DNA of 64,000 nt from Aselliscus stoliczkanus (lineage: Eukaryota > Chordata > Mammalia > Chiroptera > Hipposideridae): contig CM066728.1 of assembly GCA_033961575.1 (NCBI GenBank), positions 111,246,852-111,310,851 of the forward strand, in the 5' to 3' direction. Positions 45,261 to 58,055 of this stretch are shown here, in pieces. Both the position numbers and the translations under genes were made by a program. Numbering within the stretch: position 1 is the first letter of the stretch; each line of letters starts with the position of its first letter. The notes under the pieces were generated by a model. That model searched no databases. It had not been told where the DNA came from and was given only the letters and a program-made list of their open reading frames with translations.

Positions 45261-48159
45261 TTTTATGGTGTAAAATTCAAAACTTTTAGGGTTCTGAAGA
45301 CAGTGACGTTTCTTTTCAAGAGAGCTTTGTTTGGGCGAAGCTCATTAAGGAATAACCATCCAAACCCTGGCTTCACGTCTTTCCTTGCGTCCTGTCCAAA
45401 TGGCTCTCCGGCCAGGGAAGCCCCTACACTGAACACGCTGGGTGAGTTGACCAAATAGGGAATCTTACCGTTATTGATATTCCAGAGTATGCTGTCCTTA
45501 AGCCACTTCCCTGTAAACATAATAAAGTGTGTCTCCACAAGGACTTCCTAATCAATTCAAGTTCACATCTGCATAACACTTAGAAAGATTGGTCTTTAGA
45601 TGCTGTGCCTTAAAGGCTCCAGGGGAAGTTTTTGTTTCTTGATTAGCTTGTTCTTGAGACCAGCAGGGACCATAGGCGCTCTCAGGAGTCCATGCATCTC
45701 TCCCATGACAAGATGCTTTAAATTTTGCATTTTCGTTTCAGTTATAATCAAAAAAGGAAGAACGTATCTCTTGCCAGCTCTGTTTTTTGGGTAATTGGCC
45801 CTGATTGTGGCCTACTAATAAGAAAAGGACAGAACTGGAGTAATTAACAAGTGATTTTCTATACCAAGCAAGGTCCATTTGACACCATAGTGACTGATGG
45901 GATGTCCCCCTGTAGTCCGATGGGGGAGAGTGATGAGTTTTGTCACCACAGAACCCAGGGCACGTTTAAGGAACAAGAAACAGCTTCAGAAGTCGCACTG
46001 AGAGTCACACTTAATTTAAGCCAGACGGCAACATTGATTTGATTCATTTAAATATCACTGATAGTAAAGTTTTACTTGCATCTAATTTTCAATTTATGTT
46101 TATAGCAAGTGAAAGGGTTTATACTAGCTTTATTAGTGTACCCCTTAAGAAATAGAAATTACAATAACTTATGTCAATGCTAATCCATGCTGTGAAAACG
46201 CACCGCCCATCTAGGGAGCCAGTGTGGTTATCTGCCCCAGCAGCACCGCTGAGTGCGGGATCTGGAAACCAAGAAAGGCAGGATGGCTTGGGAGCTGGGC
46301 GGCGCTCCGCGCACCGCCGGCACACTGACTGCATGGGCGCAGGCGATGGGGTCCCTTGAAAACACAGTGTGAGGCCGCCTGCTTCCTCCACACCCGCCCA
46401 CCCGGAGGCCCACCGGCCACGAGTGTCTCCACTTGCTCATGGGAAGCGCAGGCCACATGTGTTCATGCCATGTGGTAATTCCTTCCCCGGCTTGTCCCGG
46501 GAGATGAATAATCAGGGGGTAACGTGTTTGGCCGCAGGAAAGAAGACCCGACAAGGAGTGGTTTCAGCAAGTGAGGCCTTGTTCTCCTCGTGTGACAGGT
46601 GTCAGCAGGGGAGTGGCTCGGAAGCTGGTACCAGGGCCACATCTCGGCAAACCTCGTGGCCTCTCACTCCTGGCAGTCACCACACCTCCTGGTGCCAAGA
46701 TGCCAGTGGCATGTCAGGACAGCGGTCTGCCCTGTGCCCAGGAGAAGGGGCTTCCCTGGCAGGACGCTGTCTGCCCTGTGCCCAGACCAGCCAGGATTCA
46801 TGCCCTGGCCCTGTGGTGGCCGGGCCTGTGACCACGGGAGAAGGTGGCAGCTGTGCCACAGAGGGACTTCCATTTTCACTTTTAACATCACGGTCACGCT
46901 GGCTGATAACTGTAAGAAACCTAAGAATTGTAGGAAAGTCCCACATTTATGAAAACAAACGAAAGGTTTAAGAAAATGTGCTGGAAATATCAGCCTGTTA
47001 TATGTGATAACAAAACACTCGTTTGGCTTATCCAATACTGTTTGGACAAGGTTCAATTCTATTTTTAGGAGATTTCAATTTCCTTTCCCATAAACTCCAT
47101 GAAATACAGTACGTGGCATATTCACAGTGACCCTTTGAAGAGTGTTACACTTTCGGGCCCTTTAATACGTCTAAATGAGATGGTCTCCTTCTCACCTCAC
47201 TGAGCAAATAAATAGCGGTCGTGACAATCACTGGAATTGGGCATGTGTCCCCTTCCCTCCAGGGTGTCGCCAGCTTACGGCTTCCAGTTACTCTAACAAA
47301 AGCTCTCTAAAGATGGTTCTCGGCAATAAAGACAATATTTAGGGCCATCTGGCGGTCCCATTCAATTTATTTCTTTGACAAGACTTATAAATAAAGAAAG
47401 CGTAATTTCCAAAAGCAATCACGAAATTCACTATGCAAACCACTAGCCATGGCCCGTGCTCCTTTCTTCTAGTCTACACGTGGGGCTACTTACATCACAA
47501 GCCCTTCACAGCCCTTTGCGCTTCTAAAGCACTCTGCGAAATTAACCAATTTATTCTCGGAGAACGGAAGGCAGTGGGACCCGCACCGCAATGAAATAAA
47601 CGGTGGGCTTTTCCACGTCGGGTGACAATTATACTGGACTGGCACTCTTTGTTTGCAGGTATCTCCTGCCACCCCCTTGTGTCCCTTGGGTACCTTCCAT
47701 GTCACCTGAGGTGACCCCATGAGAAAAGACTTCCCGCACACTCTTCAAGGAACAGCAGCATCCCTTGTGCACACTGAAGGGAACTGCCAAGCCGCCGCCC
47801 TAGCAGCCTCCATCCTTCAGTGAGCGCCAGGAGCCACAGTGGCCGGCAGCAGGAACTCCCTACTCCTGAGTGATTGAGGGCACTGCGGTACATGTCACGG
47901 GATTCTCCCTGATTTTCTCAATGGCCACCCAGGGGCCGGTCACCAGAGTCACATGAGTAACATCTCCTGCCTTGGCATAATCTTTCCTCCAGGAAATTGC
48001 AATCACTCGAAACGTATCGTGCATCCTCTGGATTTTCCCAGGACTGTGATAATGAGATGTTTGTTGTGTTTGAAACCAGGTCTCGCCCAACCTCACTGCT
48101 TAGCAATAAGGAATGGAGGGTCGATAACACAAAACAGCCTGGGTGGAATTCGAGGGATT
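45261..48159. other. Low-repeat sequence
   Basis: No repeat confidently recognised. 46190-46430 is CpG-rich locally. A 200-codon frame at 46369-46971 has no recognisable domain. About 47000-47650 is unusually free of repeat hallmarks and rich in motifs such as CAATTTATTT, AACCAATTTATTC and TAAATAAAGAAAGCG, and could be conserved non-coding DNA. Confidence 0.4.
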
Positions 48160-48460
48160 CATGCCGAGTGAGAAGAAGCCAGCCCTCAAAGTTCACATGC
48201 TGTGTGACTCCATTTATGTAACATTCCTGAAACAACACAATTCCAGAAATGGGAAAAAGATTGGTGGTTTATTGGGCTAAGGAGAGGTGGTGGGAAGTGG
48301 CTGAGGCCGGAAGAGGCAGAGCATTGTGTGGAATTCTGGGGGTGATGGAGGTGTCTGGGCTTTGACTGGATGACCTGTCCACGAATCTACATGGGTGACA
48401 AAATTTTACAGAACCAAACGCACACAGAAATCAGAGCATGAAAATGGGGGTTTCGGGCAG
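48160..48460 (+). mobile_element. LINE-1 3' end
   Basis: Sense L1 from GAGTGAGAAGAAGCCAGCC near 48167 through CACATGCTGTGTGACTCCATTTATGTAACATTC near 48195, GATTGGTGGTTTATTGGGC near 48260, GGGGTGATGGAGGTGTC near 48340, and a CAAAATTTTACAGAACCAAACGCACACAG block near 48399. Moderately old, 5'-truncated. Confidence 0.88.
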
Positions 48461-49489
48461 GACCGATGCGTTAATCAAAGTGGATATCTGGTTGGGATTT
48501 CCTGCTATAGATTTTCGAAATGTTTATCATTAAGGGAAACCGGGCATGAGTGATCTTTCCGCATTATTTCCTAACACATGACAAGTTTTAAGTTTGGCAA
48601 AGACCACATAATCCAAAATGATGGCATTGTACTCAACTGCCAGACATACTGCTGTCACATCATCCCGCCTTCCCACATTTTCCCCGCGGTCGCTTCTGAG
48701 ACTGCTGATGGGCCACATCGACGGTGCCACCGCTGGTGAAAATGTGTTTTGTACCCTTGATGTTCGGGACCTTCACACGCAGGCACACTTGCTCTTTATA
48801 GTAATGCAACCGGCTGTGTTCCTCAAACAAATTCTCATGAGTTCCATGTTGATATAAGCACATTTTTAAAGAGAGGGAGGAAGAGAAGAGGAAGAAGAAG
48901 GAGGAGGGGAGGAGGAGGGGAAGAGAAAAGGGAGGAGGAGGGGCAGAGGAAGGTACCCCTCCCCCACAATGGGAGAGCTTGCCGGAAGGCAGGGGTCCTG
49001 TGCAGACCAAGCCTGGAGCTGCGTGGAATGCCCTCCGCTCACAGCGGGTTACAAGCTCTGATCGGAAGACTGTTTGGCCTCGTGCACTTCAGGCCTGGTT
49101 TCCAGTGTGGGCACCTAATGACACACCCTCTGGGCCCTGATCTGCACGCCCCAGCCTACATGGTGTGGCCCCCTGGGGGACATGACGCACTTTCCCACCA
49201 ATGGCTGTGTGACTATACCAGGCAGTTCACAAACCATGTCCGCATGTTCACTAAACCCCACTAAGGCGTCCCAACTCAACCTCAGCCAGATCTCAGAGGC
49301 GTTCACCGCCCTCCAGGCCTCCCCACCCAAGGGCGGGTGGACAGAGGGATTTCAGAGCCGGGAGGTGAAGCTGCAAGTGGAGCCTCCGCCCTGAGCTCCA
49401 GGGGCCCCAGGACTGGTCCGTGCAGGGACTACCTGCATTATCGTCTCCAACACAGCTCAGATTTTACCCAGAGGACCTCTGGGGTGTGC
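48461..49489. other. Unassigned sequence with purine tract
   Basis: An 85-bp polypurine AG/GGA tract spans 48868-48952. The rest is unassigned. The serine/proline-rich minus-strand frame over the tract is a composition artefact. Confidence 0.5.
48868..48952 (+). repeat. Polypurine (GGA/GAA) tract
   Basis: About 85 bp almost entirely A and G on the plus strand, with imperfect GGA, GAA and GGGGA units and one C. Such tracts can form triplex (H-DNA) structures. Confidence 0.93.
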
Positions 49490-49685
49490 TGTCCCCACCC
49501 CTGCCCTCTCTGCAACTTTCTCCTCAGCTGCGCATTGTCTAAGGTCCGCAGTATCTTACAGTAATATACAGCTGCCTGCCACCACCAGAATATAAGGTGC
49601 TCCTTTTGGGTTCATGCTCCATCTCGGGGCCTAGAAGAACCCCTGCATGGAGGGCTTTTGGTGAATATTTGCAGGATAAGTGGAT
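49490..49685 (+). mobile_element. L2 LINE 3' end
   Basis: CTGCCACCACCAGAATATAAGGTGCTCC near 49576, a TTTGGGTTCATGCTCC region, CTCGGGGCCTAGAAGAACCCCTGCATGG near 49624, and GCTTTTGGTGAATATTTGCAGGATAAG near 49657 match the L2 terminus (transcript-end region, then the AATATTTG-type end) in sense order. Confidence 0.75.
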
Positions 49686-51699
49686 CATCAGCCCCAGGGC
49701 CCCTAACTGTGACACGTGTCCACACGCTATGCCAGCATGGCCTCAGGAGACCCTGCTTAGCTTGTGGGGGTCACCTACAGTGACAACTTCACCTTCAGGC
49801 ACTTTTAGGGTCAGCGAAGACTAAATAGGCCCAGGACCTGGGAGAAATCTGGGACAGGACTGGAGAAGGCGGGGCATGGAATCCTGCCGGTGGGGTGGGG
49901 GTCCTCAGAGGTGCTGGGGACACAGGAGCCCCGGAAGCACCAGAGTGCAAAGGGCTCCCTCTCCCGGCCCCTGGCCTTGGTTCCTGAGGACACCTGCATG
50001 GCTGCACACTGCTGCATCTCCCCTGTCTCACCTGTGGTCTCCTAAAGGGAACCCAGAAACCCATTGTGGCCCAGCAGAGAGGAGAGCTGAGGCTCAGACA
50101 GGGCTGGTGCACAGACGCCCGGCTCAGGAGTAACAGCCGCTCACAAACAGCAGATGCGGGGCCATCCGGCCACTGCAGAAACTGCTAAGTGAAGCCCCGA
50201 GATCTCCAGGGATACACAGAATCATGCCGAGAGGATGTGCAAATGCCCAGGCCTACCCCCACCTTAGAAATGTGCAGTGCAGTTGAGCATCTTAAAGGCT
50301 CTGAGAAGTCCTGCAGAAAAGGCACACTCACCTAACTTCACCCAGTGGTTTCCAAACTCACAGCATTTCCTTGCGCTTGGGTGCTTTTGAGAACATTTCT
50401 GAAGTCAGGCTGCATCTGGGAAGTCCAGTAGGCATTACATGTCGGATGCAGTCCAGAAAAACTGTACCAAATTAATGGTGCATGTTACAGTTGTCAGCAC
50501 CTTAGCATTACAGAGAGGTGATGTTTAATTATCCCCCGGTCTACCCTACTCACCCCCAGACATGGAGGATGGAATTAGGGGCTCTGCCTGGAGAGCTGAG
50601 AGGATGCAGAACCCCGTGAAGTTGGACGGAAGGAGACGAAACCAGCGCAAAAGCGCCATGTTGGGTGAGCAGGCTGGCGCCTCACAGCCCTCTCCACATG
50701 CAGAACTGGGGGCCTGCTTCCCAAAAGGCCAGGAAGTCCCTCTGCCTGCCCATGCCTCCCATACCCCTGCTCTCTGTCACCTCCAATGCCCAGAGCTCCC
50801 TGGCCAGCAGTCCCTTCTCACAGCGTGTTGGTGCTGAGACCCGTGGCCCTGAGTCACCATAACTCAATGCCCTCAAAGCCCTCAGAATAGGGACCCTCTC
50901 TTTGCTCCAGCACCAGGAATCCCAGCCTGGTACTGTGCTTGGAACCCCCACTGGGCCACCTTCCTCAGAGATTTGCCCCAGTGCTAAAGGGCCTGTTTCC
51001 ACACAGGTAGGCCTATCCTCACTGGACCGTCACAGCGTGGCCGTCAAGCCCACCGGGGAGCTGGAGGGGCCCCAGCCCCGCCCCCATCGTGCCAGGACTA
51101 ATAAGGAGTCACTGCCACCACTACAATATCACATGCTTTTTATTTTTTAAATGAACCACCTAAAAATAAGTTGGAGACATAAAGATCTTTTTGTGCCTAA
51201 ATCCTTCATCAAAAATGTTCCCCATATGACTAGTATTCCAAGTCATTATTGCACCCCAGGATTTAAGCACTGATTTAACAGCATTCGTTACTGTGCACTT
51301 CACATTCAGACATCCTTAGTTGTCCCCCAAAACATCATTTTGAGTCACTGTTGCTTGTCCGCTGTCCCTTCACGCTCCTGCCCTCCCTGCTCCCTCTTAC
51401 GTATCGGTTTCTCTGTCCTGGCCTTGGCTTGGGAGGCTGTTTCGCAACCCATCCTGCCATTTGTTTCCTCACGATTCAATCAGCTTCAGTATTTTCAGCA
51501 TCGCTTACGGATAATGCCCTGTCCTGCCCACGGCATCTGCCGCAAGGCATGGGATGTCCCTGGTCCCAGCCCAGGTTGAGATAAGACCACGCGGCTGCTG
51601 TTCTGGGGAGGGGACCGGGAGAGCCACGCTCGGAGGGCAACGAGCTCAACGAACAAGAAAGGAGACCCCTAAGGGGTCACGGGAAACCGGTTCCCGATT
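49686..51699. other. Unassigned sequence
   Basis: GC-rich in places (49860-50000) with frames up to 106 codons and no recognised domains. No convincing repeat. Confidence 0.45.
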
Positions 51700-51985
51700 T
51701 GTGTTTAAGCCAATGGCAGAAAAGCATAGGTAGTGTGCGGCTTTTTTAAAACAAAGGATGGAAACATAAATGAATGTGTAAATATACTTCCTTATTTTGG
51801 CAAAAAGAAGCACAAGAAAGATATCTGAAGAATGAAATCATCTATACGCGGTAGATGGGAGGGGCAAAAGATGAAGGATGAGGCTGAAGTTTCCTTAAGA
51901 ATTCCTTGGAATGTGGCTTACACTTTTGATGTGCAAATGCTTTTCATAATCAAATGAGTAAAATTAAATTTTAAAAAGATAGAAA
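51700..51985 (+). mobile_element. Old L1M 3' end
   Basis: ACATAAATGAATGTGTAAATATACTTCC near 51764, GGCTTACACTTTTGATGTGCAAATGC near 51915, TTCATAATCAAATGAGTAAAATTAAATTTTAAAAAGATAG at the end, matching the tail region of ancient L1 3' UTRs by eye. Confidence 0.6.
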
Positions 51986-53059
51986 AGTGTGCACTTACAT
52001 TGAATTCACCAAAAAATAAATATAACTGATTCCATGACAAGCATAAGTACAAAAAAGAAGGATTCGCTTCCGTCCCCTGTGAACCCCTATTGCTCCCTCT
52101 TCACCACTGCAGACAGGGGACCCCAGAGCTGATGGCCCAGTGGCTCGGAGCGTGTGAGGAAGGGTCCCTGCCTTCCTGAGACAGAAAGAGCAGAAATGGG
52201 GAGCCTGGGCTGGGAACCTTCTTCCCAAGGTGTCTGCTGGTGTTTTGATGGACATTCTAATGTCTTTTTAAGAAAAGCCTCATGGTATGACAATCAGTTT
52301 GCCAGGCCACGCCAATCAAATTGCACAGGAAGTGGGGCTCTGCCTTAGGAAAACTATATTGCCTGCAGTTCCAATTAGCATCAGTTGTCCAGGACTTGAG
52401 TGGTCCTGGGGGCAGCCATGCTGGTCCCCCGTGGCTTTGCACCCCCATGGGCAGCAGGCAAGGCCGCTTCAAGCTGTGTGGGGAGAGATGGCCACTGGGA
52501 AGGACTGAGGCAGCGTGGGCTTCCCTCCGGCCCGACACTCCCCATTCGGTAACAACTGTGCAGCCGCAACGCGGCCCAATGCCCCGGGAGCGCCATTTCA
52601 TCTCAACAGATGTGGTTTCGAAGCATATAAGTGGCACCTCCTGAGAAGATAATGGACTTGTTCCCTGGGCTCTAAATCTTGACATAGCGTTTACTATCTG
52701 GATTCAGATGAAGACCATGAAAAATGTACCAACTCAGACATCTCTGTTAGGCGGCCGTAAGAGGCACATGTTGAATAGCTTTTCAGCATTTCCAGCATCT
52801 TTCCTGCACTCTGAGCAGCAAGTGACACTGCTATGACTGGCTGGGCGATGGGGGCAGGTCACTGTGATCACCGATGTCTGGCTGGGACTTAATGAAGAGT
52901 GACATGCAGGCACGCAACACCGAATTATCTGTACTTCCATAATTACAGGCAATGCTTCACAGTGGGCCATGCGTTAGTGTCTCGTCAGATGGGTAATGCA
53001 ACGGAAAAACTGTGGTTTCCAGACCATAACATCTGAATGCAGCTGCCACATCTGCCAAA
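51986..53059. other. Unassigned sequence
   Basis: No gene or repeat recognised. Minus-strand frame of 142 codons at 52257-52685 is unrecognised and overlaps a 107-codon plus-strand frame. Confidence 0.45.
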
Positions 53060-53215
53060 GCCTCAGGGACACATGGACCTGCAGTGCCATGTTTCAGTGT
53101 AATGGGCCTCAGTTTTCCCATCTGTGGATATGGGTCCTTCTTTGGTTTGCCTCCTGGGGTTTTGTGGAGGTTGAATGAGATGATAGGTAAAGGGGTGATA
53201 GACACCTGACACCGA
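53060..53215 (+). mobile_element. MIR SINE remnant
   Basis: GGGCCTCAGTTTTCCCATCTGTGG near 53104, GGTTGAATGAGATGATAGG near 53169, and a degenerate leader. This is the sense MIR core order. Confidence 0.78.
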
Positions 53216-54584
53216 AGAAGGATTTACTATCCGGAACTCTTTTCCTCCCCTTTCCTACGCCAGCCTCTCTCACAAGGCTGCACTTCAGAGCAAACACAGA
53301 ACAGGGCTGACAATTCCTGTCATAGCTTATGAAACCTGAAAAAGGGTGCATGAGCCAGTCTCTGAGTCTAGGTTCATAAACGGAGCCTCCAACCCCAAAT
53401 GGGATCCCCAAGCGAAATGACGTACTCCTTCCAACATAGCCTTTGTGTAGTGTTTCCCCCACTCTACATTTTCATCAAAAGAATAGACTGGATTAACCTG
53501 AAAAATAGAATGTTTTATATTAGTGCAAAATAAGCCCAATTTAGAAGCTACATTTTAGGTATTTTGTAGTCCTGAAATAGTGAGGCCTGCCATCTATTTA
53601 TCTGAAGGAAAACATGGGTGCCTAAACAATTCTTAGGAAGCAGGAATCCTGAATCTCTGGTCCTGTCACCGAAACTTGGGCTGCACCACCTTGTACGTTG
53701 TGTGGGTTCTCTAAGGCGGCCAGTTCTCAGCCCACGTCCCACTTTGCCTGCCCTGCCATCTTTAGTTATCACTGCTAACTGACGCTACAAGATTTTATTG
53801 AGAAAAGAAAAGCAGACCCGAGGTGAGAAACACCCATTCTAATATTGCACACTTTTGAAAACTTAAAGTGAACGTGGTCAAAAATCAGGGTCTGGGATCA
53901 CTTGGGATACTGGATCTTGATGAAGAAACTTAGGGCTGAGGGAAAGATGGAGAAGCTAGCTTGTTTTTTACTCCAGGGAGTTCTTGGTGACACCAATCAA
54001 TGAGTCTTTTCAGTGCATCAGTGTCCTACCTAATGGTAAGTCATTCCCAAAATGAAAAGAGCGCCAACTGTTTTGTGAGGTCTGAGAGCAAACAGCTCAG
54101 AAAGGACCGTGTGGGGATAATGATATTAGCCATGTCACTGCCTTTTCCAGGACTTTCCAAATATGCAAATGCTGAATTCTATTCCTGCTAGGGGTCCTGG
54201 CATGGAAGCTGCCATATACTGTGCAAAGCAAAATAATCACAGTGAGAAACATTTACCCTATTGGTTGGCTTGCTTTAAAAACAGGCATTTACAATTCAAA
54301 CACTAAGGCTAATTAAGGAGCGAGGTTTGAGGTCTGTCTCCACACCCAACGACACAGCCAAAAATGTACCAACAAGTCTGCAAGGCAGTTTCGATGAGCC
54401 CAGACCCAGCCAAATGGGCACTGACATCTGGACACCTGACTCAAGGACCTCAGGGTCCAGCAGCCTTGTTAGGGGAACTGAAGTGGCCCAGAGATGGGAC
54501 AGATGGCCCCAGACTTCAAACACCACATCACCTTGGGAGGGGACACAGGGCCACACAAGAGCCTGCCTGTCGCTTCTTAACCTC
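53216..54584. other. Unassigned sequence
   Basis: No gene or repeat recognised. Frames up to 117 codons, unrecognised. Confidence 0.45.
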
Positions 54585-54680
54585 ATTGTGTGGTAGGTAG
54601 GCTTCCTACTTGCCTCCCCCTCAGTTTGCTCATCTCTAAGATGGGTTCATACTGCCTGCACAGTCACTGTAAATTGTCCA
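54585..54680 (+). mobile_element. Short MIR remnant
   Basis: CCCCTCAGTTTGCTCATCTCTAAGATGGG near 54618 is the sense MIR core. Little remains on either side. Confidence 0.65.
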
Positions 54681-55045
54681 CTACATCTTGTCCACAATGC
54701 TGCGGAGGACATCTGGGGCATGGCACCCCCTCCTGAGTGGTGGCCCCTGGAGTCTATACCTAGGGACTTCTTGATCTTCCCACCAACCTGTAATCCTGGC
54801 CACCCTCCTCCCAGCACCTCTCCTGAAAGTGCACCCACACTGGGTCATTACCGGGACTGAGAGATTTTCCTGGGTTTCCTGGGCACTAAGGGTTCATGAG
54901 AAGCAGTGAGTAGAGAACACACCATGGGCCGGCAGCATACGAGTGACTCAGGACACTGTGCATCTCCAGTCTCTGCTGTAAAGTGTCTCCTGTGCACTGG
55001 CAGCCTTGTCCTGTAGGTGCACTCCACACAGGTCTCGGAGTGCAA

Positions 55046-55084
<39 letters not shown>

Positions 55085-57699
55085 CAGGGGGGATGGTAGT
55101 TCACTCTCCTTGACCCTGGAAATGAAAACCATGGCAGCTCCTAGCAGGCTGGGAGCCTCCAAGGTGGCTGCAATGATTTATTTTGGTGTAACCACCAACT
55201 GAAAGTACACCCAGCCTAGAATATAATACAACTGTGGGTTCATCCAAGAAAACAGCGGGGAAGACCAGTGTGGCTGCTTTTATCACTTGCACAGAGCTGC
55301 TGTCCCCAGCCGGGCAGGAAGGTGGAGCAGTGTCCACTGCAGACAGATGGTAAAGAAGGCACTTCCATGTACACAGAGGGGCAAATCTAGTGGGAAGGTC
55401 AACTATTCCAAAAATTAAGCCCATAAAATATTTTTAAGCAAATGACTCTGCTTTTAAGAGTTATTTACTGGATTTTATAGCCCAGTGTTAACCAAAGCCA
55501 TAAAAATATAATGACTTAGACTGTTGAAAAGTAGCAGAGCTTTTCAATTGTCATTCCCAGAATAGCAATGCATGATTTCAATGTTTGGTTGGATTTATTT
55601 GAATGTCTCCAAAATGTGTTGTGAATCGCTGTAGAAATCAGAATTAATACAACAGAAAAATAAAAGACATTGCTTCTCTCTCCTCTTTCCCAACCTCAGT
55701 CCAAAAACACTGTCCTTTGTCCTCTCGCCCCCAGGCGCCAGTCCAGCTAACGAAGCTGCCCCAGGAAGGAGGCAGGACCCAACCGGAATGACTCTCCTGG
55801 AGTCACGTGACAGCCAAAGCAGCCATTTGTGTGGTAGGTTTCCCAGAGGAGAGGTGTCTGTTTGCACTAACTTCCATAGCAGAATGGACTGTTACTGCTA
55901 AGACTGGCATCAGGTAAGTTTGCTCTCAAACCAGGGCAGCATCAGCTCCTGAAAGGTGGAAAATGTCCCCAGAGGACAGGAAATCCCTGCCTTGTCAGGA
56001 GCAGGAAGCAGGAACTGATGCCATTCCAGCTCCAGGTAAAGGGAGGAGGGGCCCGGCCAGTCCAGCCGAATGCCTGCAGAACCACCGCCCCAACTTGGCT
56101 CTCCATCATCCCCTCCCAGTACCCCCGGGCCCCACCCAGTTCCTTTCCCTCTAATTCCTTCCTTGCTTGCTGCAGCCCTAGCTCCCAGGCCCCTGCGGGT
56201 GTGGCTTACGGTGACAAATGCTGGATGGTCCTGAGGGCTCTGTTCCCAAAATGTCAGGTGAGAGAGGAGAAGAAATTAAGGAACCCACACAGATGGGAGA
56301 CAAACTCCCCCTCACCCTGAAGACAAGCTGAGGAATTAGCTAGCAACCTCTTCAATCTTGAGGAAGGCAACAGGACACAGCTGAGATTTTGCACAGGCAC
56401 TGATGACCTGCCAAGACATGGGAGAGTCCTTTTCATGACTTTCCGGGGACCTGTCCCTCCACCCTGAGAACAGAAAAATGCAGGAAGGAACCAGCATTTG
56501 GGAAACACCCATGCTGCCCCACTGCTCCTCCTTTGGTCCTCTCCTGGGGGTGAGGGGGATAGAAGCGCCCGATACTCAGAAATGCTGAGCATCAGGTCAT
56601 ACTGTCAGAGGACAGCTGAAATTCGCACCCATGTCCACCCGGTTCCTGGTTCCTTCTGCACCCTGTGTTCCCCTGGGGGACACTCCTTTACGACAAACGT
56701 AGGCTGAGTAGGATGATGGTGAACCGTGGTCCACCAGTGAGTGGGAGAGGGACAGTGACCCCAATCTGAAGGTTGCGCCCAGTCTCTGTTTCTGAGATCC
56801 TCATGTATTTGAAAGGATAGACGAAAGAGCAATTAGACCTGTGGGAATGTCACCAATTTCCCCAGGGCTGGAAAGAACTCGCCCACGTGGAGGTCTGCCC
56901 CCTCACTGCTGCAGGTGGACGCCGGTCCTTTCCCACTGTCACACAGAGTATCTGTGTCCACTGCAGATAGCTCCATCCGGACTATGGAAATGTCTTTCCA
57001 AAGCTTAAAAGGAATTCCCGTAAGCAATCCCCACCTGTTTTCCTCTGTGCACCAAGTGTCTGTGTCGCGGCCCAGCCGGTCACACATTGCGAGTTCTGCG
57101 TTGGGAGCTCTGCGAACCCCCACTTAGGAACTGAAGGCTGCTACCTCTCTGTGGAATCAGCACCCACCAGGCACTCTTTCTCAGAACAGCTGGGGGGAGG
57201 GAGGAGTGCAGCCGGAGGGACCGCAGGAGTCACCCCGGGCGGCCATGCCCTCCGTGGAAGGACACAGTGGCAGGGGGAAGGGTCCATCCAGGGCGGCCCT
57301 GGCTGAGGTGAGGACCTGGCCTGCCGGTGCCCAGCGCTGAGCTCCTGCATCACAAACAGAAAATCAGAAATGCAAGAATATAGGCAGGGAAGTTTGAGTG
57401 TAAAGCCACCCCGGCTAAGATAATAAAGACATTTGTAAAAATCTATATTCTAACATAACAATGTAATTCAGGCAACGCTGGGAAATTACCGTTTCTGTCC
57501 ATGTTGACCAGTAATCTATAAACAGGAAAGACTGTTTTGAAGATTATGCATTTATAATATTAATAAATTTTCCTCTGGTCTGAGAGCCTCTGCTAGAGCC
57601 CCGGAGGTGCAGACTGCAGGAAAAGGCACCCTCACTCTAAGCGGGGTCTGGGGTCCAGGCTCACCCCAGGCCGCCAGGAGCAGGCGGTTGGATGCACAC
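54681..57699. other. Unassigned sequence
   Basis: Contains the GT microsatellite at 55049. About 55440-55670 is AT-rich without a repeat signature and might be regulatory. The remainder is GC-moderate, with no recognisable gene. Confidence 0.42.
55049..55083. repeat. (GT)n microsatellite
   Basis: About 17 uninterrupted GT units. Likely polymorphic. Confidence 0.97.
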
Positions 57700-58055
57700 G
57701 GACAAGTCCCAGCCCCTAGAACCTGTGCGTGTGACCTCATTTAGAAAAGGGGTCTTGGCAGATGTAATTAAGCTGGAGATCCCCAAATGAGATCATCCTG
57801 GACTTAGGTTGGGGCCCGAATCCCAGGACAGCTGCCTTGTAAGAGCCAGAGGGAGATTTGAGTCTCCGACATACAGGGTGATGCAGCCACCAGACAAGGG
57901 ACCCCTGGAGCCACCAGGAAGTGGCAGGAAGGGTCCTCCAACATGGCCCTCAGAGATGACTTTGGGCTTCCAGCCTCGGGCTGTGAAGCATAGCTGTTTG
58001 CTGCTGTTAGTCGCCAAGTTCCCGGTGCTGTGTTGTCACAGCCCCAAAACGCTCA
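57700..58055 (+). mobile_element. MLT1-type MaLR LTR
   Basis: Sense-order LTR blocks: CAAGTCCCAGCCCCTAGAACC near 57703, GTGACCTCATTTAGAAAAGGGG near 57730, TCTTGGCAGATGTAATTAAG near 57752, GAGATCATCCTGGACTTAGG near 57789, CTTGTAAGAGCCAGAGGG near 57835, GATGCAGCCACCAGACAAGG near 57881, GGAGCCACCAGGAAGTGGCAGGAAGG near 57908, and CTTCCAGCCTCGGGCTGTGA near 57967. No viral gene attached. Confidence 0.88.
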
